Origin: Arctopsyche grandis
Lineage: Eukaryota; Arthropoda; Insecta; Trichoptera; Hydropsychidae
Direction: 5' to 3'
Assembly: GCF_051622035.1 (NCBI RefSeq)
Contig: NC_135355.1
Coordinates: 5,801,501-5,865,500 of the forward strand
DNA length: 64,000 nt
The position numbers were made by a program, and so were the translations under genes. The notes under the pieces were generated by a model, which saw only the letters and a list, made by a program, of their open reading frames with translations, did not search any database and was not told the origin of the DNA. Of the stretch, positions 1 through 10,158 are shown piece by piece (position 1 is the stretch's first letter; the number at the start of each line of letters is the position of its first letter).

Positions 1-624
1 AGTGAGTATTGGAATCAAATCACGTATTTTTTCTATTGATTTAAATTTTTATTGCTTTAAAATACTTACAATTAATTATTTAGCGAATTTTAAGTCAAAA
101 ATTTATCTATTGAGTCGGTTTTATATTTCACTTGGTTTCCAAAATTCGAGTGGTAAATGATTTTCACGAATTTAAATTTAAATATTTCAAATTTCAAGCA
201 ATAAAATATCACAATCAATAGAAAAAACATCTGACTATTGATCTCATCACTCACCTTTGACCCAGCAATACTAGATTTTGAATTAAAAACTGCAAAAGCC
301 AAAATTCTGTAAAAATTGCGTATTTTTTTGAACGTTCATCTAATATATATTTTGAAAAAGACTTTGTATGTTTGATTGGTTCGTAAAATCCGCCATCAAA
401 CAAATTCAATTAAATTTAATAAAATGTTTACCATTAGATTAGCCATGTTTACGCGGTTTATTTTACAAATACCGAACAAAGCCGGGTAAAAGTAGTATCT
501 CATAAACAAGAGGAAGCCAACAAAAATCATTTTCACATTAGAATTCAGTGGGTCAAATTTAGTAAAGATTCATTAGTCTCCACTCCAGTAAGTAAAAAAC
601 TTGATTTCTACTTGTTTCTCAGTA
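1..624. mobile_element. Palindromic CACTGAGCA-type element, copy 1 (cut by window start)
   Basis: The same sequence occurs at 50,490-51,447 and 9,855-10,158, partly in inverted order. Both halves carry the motif block around AGTGAGTATTGGAATCA, once direct near position 1 and once inverted near 230-270, so this is a foldback element. The right end reads CTCAGT at about 619-624, matching the terminal CACTGAGCA of the other copies. It is interrupted by the Helitron at 339-495. No coding capacity is visible. The superfamily is not certain. Confidence 0.65.
339..495 (+). mobile_element. Helitron-like element A inserted in the palindromic element
   Basis: It starts TCTAATATATA after an A and ends GTAG before a T, with a GC-rich ACCGAACAAAGCCGGGT segment near the 3' end. 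Comparison with the two related palindromic copies (empty sites near 9,975 and 51,320) shows that exactly this interval is absent there and that no target site was duplicated. That is the Helitron insertion signature. The expected 3' CTAG is mutated to GTAG. Confidence 0.7.
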
Positions 625-749
625 TACTTACATAAATAATATCTACATGCATATAATATTCGCTCAGAATCTTGGAAAATTGAACCATTCATACAAAACT
701 GATGCATATCAATCAAAACAATTATCAAGGAGGGTGTTTATAATATCAT

Positions 750-2284
750 CAGTGACGTAGCGTGAATTCCTGGTGCCCCCCCGCAAAATTTTTTATGGCG
801 CCCCCCCCCCATATATTTATATTATTTACTTACAGCAAAATAACTTTCCAAATTAATAATTTATACCTTTTTTACGTATCGGTATATGTACCTATATATC
901 GAAGTGCATTAATAGTTTAATCTGGACGACCAACAAGCAGTGCACAATCTAACTAAAGTAACTGATGATGAATTTTCCTTAAAAACTTCCCACCTGGTGA
1001 CAGCGAAAAATTAATAAATTTTATTGGTTTTGTTTTATTGTTTACACATTGAAAAAATATATACAAGAATAAGAGAGAATTCTCAGCAACTAGGTTGAAA
1101 AGTGGCACTGACGTTCAAAAGATGAAAAAAGACGACAGTCTTCTAGCCCTATTGGAATAGATCAATTACACAATGAGGATGAATTCAAAATATGTATAAT
1201 AATGTATGTACGAACATACATTATTATACATATTTTGTACGTATATAATATCATATATATAAAGACGGTAATCTGTGTGTGTGTGGGTGTGTGTGTGTGT
1301 GTGTGTCCTAACTCTCGCCGAACATAATGAACGAATCGATAAAAATCGATTAATTCATTTTTCGACGAGACGACTTTGTCGCGACTCGAACCGATCACCC
1401 CAAATAGCCTGAATATGGGTCTAAATTGAGCTAATGGTCTCGGACATCACGCCAAATCCAATTTTTCATTTCGCCTTATTTTTTTAAACATTAATTGAAA
1501 TATTCCTTCTCGCCATATAAAAATACGTAATTTTAATAATTTCATTTAGCGAGGTTTTGAACCATTTTTTTATGTATTTATTTTCAATTAAATTATAATT
1601 ATAATTTAAATTATTTATATTTTGACGATATTCGAGAAAAAAAATTGATTTCATTCACCGCGGGCGCCGGGAACCGAACCTCGGACCCTCCGATCCAAAC
1701 GCAATGGCCCTCACGAGCTCGCGTCGCATGCCATATCTTCGCCCAGAATACGTGTTGTAAATACACATCATATGTATATGCACGTAATTTGTTATGTGTA
1801 ATAATAATATTCAACGTTACGAGGTTAATGACCGTTTGTGTATAATCGGAAAATATTACATTTTGTTAACGTTAACTTTAAGAATTGAAAATTATTACAA
1901 ATAAAGAATTGAAAACTATCTATGAGAGTCTACGAAAATAACGGTTCCGGTTCCAGATTTTTTTTTTAGTTTTATACGGGTATATAATAATTTTATACCC
2001 ATGCGATAATATTTCATCGGGCTATTTACTAGTAATATAATAATGTACGTACCTATTTGTACGTACATTATTATACATATTAATATGTATAATAATGTAC
2101 GTACAAATAGGTTGAAAAATAAGAGAAGTTTTAAGTTTAAGTTTTTAAACAAATTAAAAAATCAGAGAAAAAGGCGAGCTTCGTGGCGCCCCCCAGGTCT
2201 CGGCGCCCCCCAGGTCTCGGCGCCCCCCAGGTCTCGGCGCCCCCCCGCATTGCAGGGTCTGCGGGCGCGGTAGCTACGCCACTG
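750..2284. mobile_element. Non-autonomous hAT element with perfect 8-bp TSD
   Basis: The left end reads CAGTGACGTAGC and the right end, reversed, reads CAGTGGCGTAGC, a hAT-style terminal inverted repeat. The 8-bp duplication AATATCAT flanks it exactly (742-749 and 2,285-2,292). The interior is non-coding. It has a TG-rich microsatellite at about 1,274-1,306, two palindromes built on TATAATAATGTACGTAC near 1,195-1,240 and 2,040-2,110, and a tRNA-like B box on the minus strand at 1,670-1,680 (GGTTCGGTTCC) suggesting a nested SINE head. GC-rich C-runs sit just inside both ends. Confidence 0.75.
2185..2250. repeat. 17-bp GC-rich tandem repeat
   Basis: Three full units and one partial unit of GGCGCCCCCCAGGTCTC sit just inside the right end of the hAT element. 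They are much richer in GC than their surroundings. Confidence 0.9.
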
Positions 2285-2616
2285 AATATCATTTGATATT
2301 GAACCACAATATCGAAATTAAAAATATACATACATATATAGTATTATTAAAAGGAAAAGTAAGTATTTAATATGCAAGTATAACATTTTCCTTGAACTAT
2401 AACTCGCTTAAGTTTAATGTATGCATCGATTGTATCGAAAACACAAGGATATTACACCTCTTCTATTATGTTGTATGAGCGATCTGTGATGAGCAAAGCT
2501 TAGAACTTTTACCGAGATGACTGGTATCATCATTGTCATGGCGAAAACTTCTAGAAACACCGCTTTAGAGAACCGAGCGTTTTTCAGTGTGATTTTTACA
2601 ATAGTATTCGCCCTAG
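2285..2616. other. Non-coding stretch
   Basis: AT-rich DNA between the hAT element and the possible exon. I see no gene or repeat beyond the TSD at its start. Confidence 0.5.
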
Positions 2617-3064
2617 GTGCGGTACCGCGAGATGTGCAGAGGTCGTGAGAAACACAACAGTTCGACAATAATGGCCGCAGACAATCACCCGAGGGCAACA
2701 ATAGTCGGATCTCAGATTTTAGAAAGTGTGGCATACCGACGAGGCTATCTAAACTTTAATTTGTATGCCAAAAAAGCAAAACCCAGAATCAATAACAAGT
2801 AATAGCAATAAAACAATGCCAAAACCGTCCGAAAGGACAATCGAAGAATTATACGCACCTACGTACGAAACCGTTTCAAAGCATTTCATAAACCTGACGA
2901 AAGACACGCTCTGCAGGTGTTGTAATACGATGCTTCAATTACGGACCTTCGATGAGTTGATTTTGTTAATGATTTTAATATTGGTTGCCCAAGTAATGAC
3001 TAACGTGATACGCCGCATATGTAATCGATTGCTTCTTTACGGTACTAAAAGCTGGGTAATTTGA
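2617..3064 (+). other. Possible first exon region (signal-peptide-like ORF)
   Basis: This block is less AT-rich than its flanks and holds short ORFs. The most suggestive starts at ATG 2,930 and reads MLQLRTFDE followed by a hydrophobic run (LILLMILILVAQ), like a signal peptide. The downstream kinase exon at 18,473 needs a donor in phase 1. Weak phase-1 GT sites occur after 3,020 and after 3,041, which would join signal peptide to ectodomain across a 15-kb intron. A much stronger donor, GAC|GTAAGT, lies at 3,109 but after an in-frame stop, so it could only end an untranslated exon. Transcript evidence is absent. The region could equally be an unrelated non-coding sequence. Confidence 0.3.
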
Positions 3065-3741
3065 ATTTAATTTTTATTTTTTTCGTGAATTATCTAATCT
3101 AAATTGACGTAAGTGTGATACGTGAGTGCTGAAACCATCGAGTGCTTACACAAAATCGTGTTAAACTTGCACAAGTTGTATTGCGTGAGTGTAATAAACA
3201 GCATTAAGAAGATACACAATGGTGTGATTAAAAATACTAGTTTCAACTATCGGCAATTTTTTGTCAATTTATATTGTTTTTAGTTGGAACAAAATAGGAC
3301 AGGTACATCAATTAATACTAAACGACACATTATATTATTACATCTTGCTTAATTGAATACAAAACTCTTTAATGAACGTATCAAATGTATATAAATTACA
3401 TTTTGAATAATAATTCACATATAATTCAACAATTTTCCGGTGTATTCATAAATTTTCATACACCGGGGCGATTTAACAATTGCAACTATTTATTCCACAT
3501 CAAAAATTATGCCACTAGTTATAACAAAAATTCAACGTTACCCAGACTTCATAAACTGGGAAACGAATTTAGCCAATTTGATTTTTTTAATATTAGTAAA
3601 CATATGTAGTTTAAAAAAATTGTTGCATCATAATTTTTCTGATTTATACAAAAGCTAAATGCATTTTATTTTATTGTTTTCATCAATTCAATTAGTTTTA
3701 AAACTCATATATTTTCTTTTCTTTTCTTACATATATTAATA

Positions 3742-4627
3742 GGATGCGGTGCATCCGCTCTAAAATCGCCAGACAAATTGAACGACAGATTAACGGACGG
3801 CTGCTTTAAATGAAATTCTCGTCTTCTCGAATGATAGATTGCACATCAGATGACGGATAACATTTCGATGTGCACAGAAGCAATTATTAAAATTGAGTTG
3901 GATCTTACTGGCGAGTTTAATAAGGCAAGATTCGATAAGTTCCGAATCGTGCCTTATACAACTCGCCTGAAAGATCCAACTCAATTTTAATAATTACCAT
4001 TTTAATAATTGCATCTGTGCACATTGAAAGGTTACTCGTCATCTGATGTGCAATCTATCATTCGAGAAAACGAGAAATACGTTTAAAGGCAAGATTCGAT
4101 AGGTTCCGAATCTTGCCTTATAAAACTCACCAGAAAGATCCAACTCAATTTTAATAATTACCATTTTTATAATTGCATCTGTGCACATCGAAAGGTTACT
4201 CGTCATCTGATGTGCAATCTATCATTCGAGAAAACGAGAAATACGTTTAAAGGCAAGATTTGATAGGTTCCGAATCTTGCCTTATTAAACTCGCCAGAAA
4301 GATCCAACTCAATTTTAATAATTACCATTTTAATAATTGCATCTGTGCACATCGAAAGGTTACTCGTCATCTGATGTGCAATCTATCATTCGAGAAAACG
4401 AGAATTACGTTTAAAGGCAAGATTTGATAAGTTCCGAATCTTGCCTTATTAAACTCGCCAGAAAGATCCAACTCAATTTTAATAATTGCATCTGTGCACA
4501 TCGAAAGGTTACTCGTCATCTGATGTGCAATTTATCATTCGAGAAAACGAGAATTACGTTTAAAGCTGCCGTTCTGTTAATCTGTCGTTCGTTTATCTGG
4601 CGATTTTAGAGCGGATGCACCAAACCC
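3742..4627. mobile_element. Foldback MITE family 1, copy 1, with 9-bp TSD
   Basis: The ends are GGATGCGGTGCATCCGCTC and the reverse of GGGTTTGGTGCATCCGCTC, with long subterminal inverted repeats of roughly 180 bp. The 9-bp duplication ATATTAATA flanks it perfectly (3,733-3,741 and 4,628-4,636). A 9-bp TSD with long inverted repeats fits a Mutator-like (MULE) element, an assignment made by inference because no transposase is present. Other copies are at 35,391-35,784, 40,129-40,484 (divergent) and 63,869 onward. This copy is longer because its centre has expanded into 164-bp tandem units. Confidence 0.75.
3922..4577. repeat. 164-bp tandem repeat inside foldback MITE
   Basis: Four units begin with AAGGCAAGATT at 3,922, 4,086, 4,250 and 4,414, a constant 164-bp spacing. 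Each unit contains a palindromic core (GGCAAGATTCG...CGAATCTTGCC). The last unit lacks about 17 bp of the ATTACCATTTTAATA segment. Confidence 0.85.
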
Positions 4628-4636
4628 ATATTAATA

Positions 4637-5599
4637 TTGTGTTTTTTTGTTGTTGTTTTATTGTTCTATTTATACTATTATTGTTGAATGGTCCTTGCAA
4701 CCGTATATATAAAGTAAATAAATAATAAATAAATAATATAATGAGCCATTTTAATTAGCAATAATTATTATAAACAAACAATAAGTCGAGAATAGTGTCA
4801 CAACTATCAGAAATTCTAATGACCTCTACATACTTGATTTTCACGCTTATGTTCATCGATTTAAATGTCACACGAGATTAAATCATATCTGCTTACGAAG
4901 TGAGCCAACTGTTGAATCATATCACGGCGCGATTTATATTCCTATGTGAACCAAATACCTGTTAAATCTCTCGATATAATCTGCGACTAATAGATATACA
5001 AGTCTCGGCTATATACGGGTTGAAAACGATTTTTCCGTCAGTTGAATTGTTATTTAAATTTTATTCATTATGTCAATTAATCGATAGAACGGTAGGACCG
5101 CGCCCTGCATCGGATATATCAAATGGTCCAACAATGAAATAAAACCAGTCGTTTTCACGGTCGTTACGTTCACGTTGTGATTCAATTATTATTTATGTAT
5201 ATATAGGTATGAGCTTATAAATATATTTATGCATGTATATAGACATCGAGCCGAGTATTCAAATCATACCTATTTTATAATGCGAGGCCCTAATCGTTTG
5301 TGTTCACTTTCGATTCGAATTTAAATATGCAGCCTTGATTCTTACGCTCCGTTATAATACATATAATACGATTATATGTATGTATGCGTTTTGCTGTTCG
5401 TTGAAAGACCGCTTTCCATATGTATTTGGAAAAAATACTACTAAATATATCACGTATACTAATTTTGATTTATATGTATTATTCGTAGGGTTGTATTATT
5501 TTATTTTAAATAGCTTATTTTATTTCAATTAATCATGCACACTCGTCTTAACGCATTTCTCCCAAGTGACGAGTGTGATATACAGATTAAGAATTATTA
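4637..5599. other. Non-coding AT-rich stretch
   Basis: No gene, RNA or recognisable mobile element was found. TATG-type microsatellite fragments occur near 5,200-5,380. Confidence 0.5.
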
Positions 5600-6040
5600 A
5601 TTAATTTATTTATTTTTTACATATATACCAGGAAGGCCTTACAGGTAAACCCCAATGCACCTTCCTGGCTCAATTTCAAATTACAATTACAATGCAGCAT
5701 TTTTATTACAAGTCGATGAATTACGAGGCACAGAAAAACTCGCAAATTAACGAGACATCTATGAATTGTGCATAAATTTTATTGTACATTAATCAAATAG
5801 TGGTGACATAGTAGGTAGGAAGGATTTTTAGCCAATTTTTAAACGGGAACCGTTTCAACAATGAAATCAGAGAAAATTGTCAAACTCTAATAGGAAACGA
5901 TCGATCTGGAGTCACAAATATCCAAGTCTGACCAGCAGCATTACAGATGTATTCTTTTCAATCGAGGTCAGCTCATGGGATCGAACCCGGCGCCTCTCGA
6001 CGCTAAGCAGAAGCTTAACGACCGAGCTATGCTGCTGGCT
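5600..6040 (-). mobile_element. tRNA-derived SINE, copy 1
   Basis: On the minus strand the element begins with a tRNA-like head (A box TAGCTCGGTCGTTAAGC; B box GGTTCGATCCC at 5,977-5,987). A central segment follows, shared with six other places in the window (GTGACTCCAGRTCGATCG ... GAAACGGTTCC). It ends in a hairpin-forming tail CCAGGAAGGTGCATTGGGG / GGCCTTCCTGG followed by an A-rich run. The tail probably comes from a partner LINE (inference). It is not a functional tRNA gene, because the acceptor stem does not pair. Confidence 0.75.
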
Positions 6041-6109
6041 ATTATATTATATATACAGGTCATGTACATGGTCAAACAATATATAGAAGTATTGTAACTA
6101 TTATACAAG

Positions 6110-6435
6110 GCAAATACAATCATCGATTACATATTAAAAATCGATCGATGGAGACATCTATGGACAAATTTGCAGAATTTATACAAAACAGCAAAATTTG
6201 AGATACTGAAAAACTCGAAATTCAGCGAGAAAATGAGAAAAGGTTGCCAATTTGTTGGAACCGTTTCAAATGAAAATTTGATAAATTTAATTGAAAATAA
6301 ACTGTGATAGGAAACGATCGACCTGGAGGCACAAATCCAATGTCTAGCCAGCGGCAATCGGTGGGATTGAACCCGTGACCACTTTTTTAGAAAGCATTAC
6401 ATGCATACCACTAGTCTATGCTGCTGGAATGCTGG
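6110..6435 (-). mobile_element. tRNA-derived SINE, copy 2 (3'-shortened)
   Basis: Same family as the copy at 5,600, with the B box as GGGATTGAACC at 6,362-6,372 on the plus strand. It lacks the CCAGGAAGG tail and ends with the TAGATGTCTC segment near 6,150. Confidence 0.65.
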
Positions 6436-6595
6436 TAATTTGAATTGAAAATAAACTCTAATAGGTAACGATCGACCTGGAGTCACAAATCCAATGTCTG
6501 GCCAGCGGCAATCGGTGGGATTGAACCCGTGACCACATTTTTAGATAGCATTACATGCTTACCACTAGTATATGCTGCTGGAATGCTGGTATTAT
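6436..6595 (-). repeat. Tandem duplication of SINE head
   Basis: About 150 bp repeating 6,290-6,435: GAAAATAAACT, GATCGACCTGGAG, GGGATTGAACCC, GCTGCTGGAATGCTGG. It appears to be a local tandem copy of the 5' part of the neighbouring SINE and not a separate insertion. Confidence 0.7.
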
Positions 6596-7991
6596 ATTTG
6601 AAAATGGCGGAATTTTATTTTTTATTATTTTTGATTGTGGTCAAATTTTCAGTTCCAAAAACACTATTTCAGTTTGACTAAATTCAAAGATTGTTGTCAT
6701 TATTTTAATTAAATATGTATGTTCAAGATTTGGGAAAATCCAAAGGTATTTTTAAATATTTTCAAACGCAATACATTATATTTAATGTTAGTTTTATAGA
6801 CATTACATTTAATTTATTTTTCATCATCTTGAATTTGCTGATTAATAAAAATGCAAAAGTTTATCCATTGATGTCTTTATGATGCTCTATAATTTTTTTA
6901 TCGATGTTTATAATTGACAATATATGTATGTATAAAATAAAGTATGAAATTATTTGTATGAACTTGGATATTTGATATTTTTATTTTCAAATGAAACGCA
7001 ATGAGTAATAAAATAAGCATTCATTCCTTTTCTACAGATATTAATCAGTTTCTTGCGCAAACACTTTATCTAATTTTTTATACTTAAAACAATTCAAAGT
7101 TGCTAATGTGATGTATTTTTTGCATAATAAAATTAAACTACATTGGTTTAAACAGGCCAAAATTTTATCAAAAACAATTCATTCTTTTTTATATGCACCT
7201 ATAAAAATGGGTTTAATCGTTGAAATCACACCGCATTCAACAAATATATATACTGTAAGTCGATAAATCATTTTTTTTTATTCACATCGACCTATTATTT
7301 CAATATTTAAAAACATATAATACAGAAACGATTGTTTTTTTTACTGCGTCTAAACGAAAATAGTGTCATAATAAGTACGTAAATATATTATTATAACAAT
7401 TCTATTTAAATTGGTTTTTTGGCGTGAAACAATGCCATTCTAAAATTAAACAAAAATGTACATTATAAAGAAGGCTGCGAATAAATTAAAGCTTTCTGTA
7501 TATCAAAAAAAATTACACCCGAATGTAACCAACCCACAACTTTATCTATGTATTTGAGGAATATCAGAAGTATTAAAAGCAAATTTTGGTAATGAAACAC
7601 ACATACAGGCTATGAAAGCATTTACGATATGAATTGAGCGCAAATGTAGTGAAATTTACACAATAAAATAGTTCAAATTCCTTTCAAAGTTTATTTCATT
7701 ACTTAAAATCACTATAAGACAAAATATCAATAAAGTAGAAATAATTTAAAAGGTCAAAATAAAATAATGAAATATTGTTTTAAAAAAATTAACACTTCCG
7801 GTTTACGAATTCTAGACACAACCTTATCAACTCGAAGTTAGTACATAAAGAATACAAATATAAATTTTCAGTTTGATACGTTCAGTGGCGTGGAAAAAAT
7901 CGCGTGGTCACATAATTTTTGACTTTTTTGTGTAAGAGGATAAAATGCCACTTTATTAAATTTAATGATTTATTTTTATTTTTATCGCAAT
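6596..7991. other. Non-coding AT-rich stretch
   Basis: No coding or RNA feature is supportable. A CAGTGGCGTGG motif near 7,884 resembles a hAT end but no partner end was found. Confidence 0.5.
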
Positions 7992-8381
7992 TTTTGATTT
8001 TTAAATGCTTTTTATTATTACGAAATTATTTTCACAATACATCTTATATCTTTTTTAATAGCTACTGATCTACTGATCATTTTCTTTTTTACAATTTGAT
8101 TTAATTTGGTTAGTAATCATAGTATTATATTCTTCTAATGTTAATCGACAGCATAATAGGAAAAAGAGCTCAAAAACCTATTTACAATTCTTATAAATGC
8201 TCATAATACATCTAATACATAATATTAATTAAAGACACTCTAAAGTCGATGACCTAAAGCAGATTGTGATTAGGTATTTTGTGTATACATATACCTGAAG
8301 GGTATTGACATTTTGTTGTAATCACCGAGACTCTTCACAAGTGTGTTAGTATGATTATTAGTGATTCTGTCATAGAATCTA
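7992..8381. repeat. Dispersed ~390-bp repeat, copy 1
   Basis: Nearly the same sequence recurs at 22,911-23,302, inside a kinase-gene intron. The match starts at TTTTGATTTTTAAATGC and ends at GTGATTCTGTCATAGAATCTA. No termini or coding sequence identify the class. Confidence 0.8.
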
Positions 8382-9854
8382 CTAGTTAGTTTGTTAGTAA
8401 TGTCTGTAACAAACGGAATATTATATGTATATGGCATGCAGTATTTTCAAGTTAGTATATATGGGTGTATTATAAATTATTTTTAGGGATTTATCTCATC
8501 GATACAAAGATTACACTTGACTTTTTTCGTCAAGACCACTCATATTTAAACGACCAAAATAAAAACAGACGAAGAAAAATCTAAAAAATAAACTGATGTC
8601 AAAAGTCGTATGCAATAGTAAATTACTATGAATTCCCAAAAACTCTTGTATACATAATTAGAACACGTAACCCAAAACAATTCATTACAACAATACCCAC
8701 AATAATTATTGCGCATTCGCAAGCAAATTTTCTAAAAATTTCCATAGAAAGCTTCCGACTTCGCAACGATTAATGTCAGTTTAAATCGATCTGCGAACCT
8801 TACGGAGCATTTAATTAATCACCGCACACGCCAGGCTACACAAAATTATACACAGACGAACAATGGACGAAAGTCATCGTCGGTAGAATTATTACATAGA
8901 GATTTCCGCAACCTGACGCTATCCAGATCGAAAATTATCACCCGAGACTGGCCGAGATCAGATGCTGATTATTGCGCACGATGCACGTATCGGTCACGGC
9001 TCGAACAAGAATGGATCGTTACATTCCAAACTGCAACGTAAACATACATACATTCATATAATAAAAAAACACTAGTGAGAAAATTAAAACAATACCTACC
9101 TTATTTTCGAAAGGTTGCTTATCTCAATACGATAATATAATTCCAGTATAATTATTAGTAATATACCTTATCATGATTTGTTTGAAATTTTAGATATGTG
9201 CAATGATGGATATTGTATATTTACTTAAAACAAGGGGGCGGCTTGATTTTATTTATTTTTTGCTCGCTTATTTCATTTCGTTAGTTATATTAGTTCATAG
9301 AAATCAACTTCCAAATGAGTTTTCTCAACGTAGAGACTTTGCTTAATCGCTTATTGGTTAAAAAAGGGTAATTCGATTCTATCTCAGGACCGTTTTTAAA
9401 ACCAAATTGACAAACATAATAATCGCTTGTTTAAAAATATATATAGGATAAGTGAGAAAATGAAAACAATGCTAGATTTCCGAAAGCTTGCTTTTCTCAA
9501 AATAATAATTAAAGTAAATAATAAAATTATAGTATAATTATTAATAATATCTAATCATTATTTGGTTGAATATTTAGGTATTGAATTTATACTTTCTATA
9601 TATGTATATATAGAAAGGATATCTTTTGTAAGTTTTTCAATTGAATTTATTAAACATATACCAATAATTCTAAAAATGATTTAAACAATTCGACTATAGA
9701 TTTAATATAAATTTCAAAATAATGTGGAATATTTACTTGTTTATTATTTGACCCAAGTCAAGTTAATAATTAAAATTGAAGGAATAATATATGCATTTCA
9801 AGCTCAGGAATGGAATCAATGGTTTCTTCATGATCCAAACTTATCAATTGATAA
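8382..9854. other. Non-coding stretch with a diverged internal duplication
   Basis: 8,740-9,020 is less AT-rich, unique-looking DNA without an ORF. A block of about 110 bp at 9,078-9,195 (AGTGAGAAAATTAAAACAAT...) recurs diverged at 9,453-9,575. Nothing else was recognised. Confidence 0.5.
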
Positions 9855-10158
9855 CACTGAGCAGTAAGAAAATTTAACATTTTTAACTTAACAGAGCGGG
9901 GAATCAATCTTTACTAAGTTATACCAATTTAATTTTGATTATGACAATAATTTTTGATTCTTTATGAGATATGAGCGTTTAAAAAAATGCTCAATTTTCA
10001 CAGATTTTTGGCTTTTGCAGTCTTTAACTCAAAATCGAATATTGCTGTGCCAAAAGTGAGTATTGGAATCAATAGTCAGATACTTTTTTAATTTATTGTG
10101 ATTTTTATTGCTTTAAAATACTTATAATTAATTATCTAACGAATTTTAAAGTCACAAA
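9855..10158. mobile_element. Palindromic CACTGAGCA-type element, copy 2 (half)
   Basis: It begins CACTGAGCAG and follows one arm of the 50,490-51,447 element through TTTTTGGCTTTTGCAGTC, AAAAGTGAGTATTGGAATCA and TATCTAACGAATTTTAAAG, then stops. It contains an uninterrupted version of the site where a Helitron has inserted in copy 1. Confidence 0.7.

Noticed and set aside
3790..4609. Similar small ORFs containing LIKLARKIQLNFNNC
   Set aside because: They recur wherever the foldback MITE arm occurs and are repeat translations, not genes.
5970..6040. tRNA gene (B box GGTTCGATCCC; also near 14,813 and 16,720)
   Set aside because: No cloverleaf with paired acceptor stem; each is followed by the same SINE core, so they are SINE heads.
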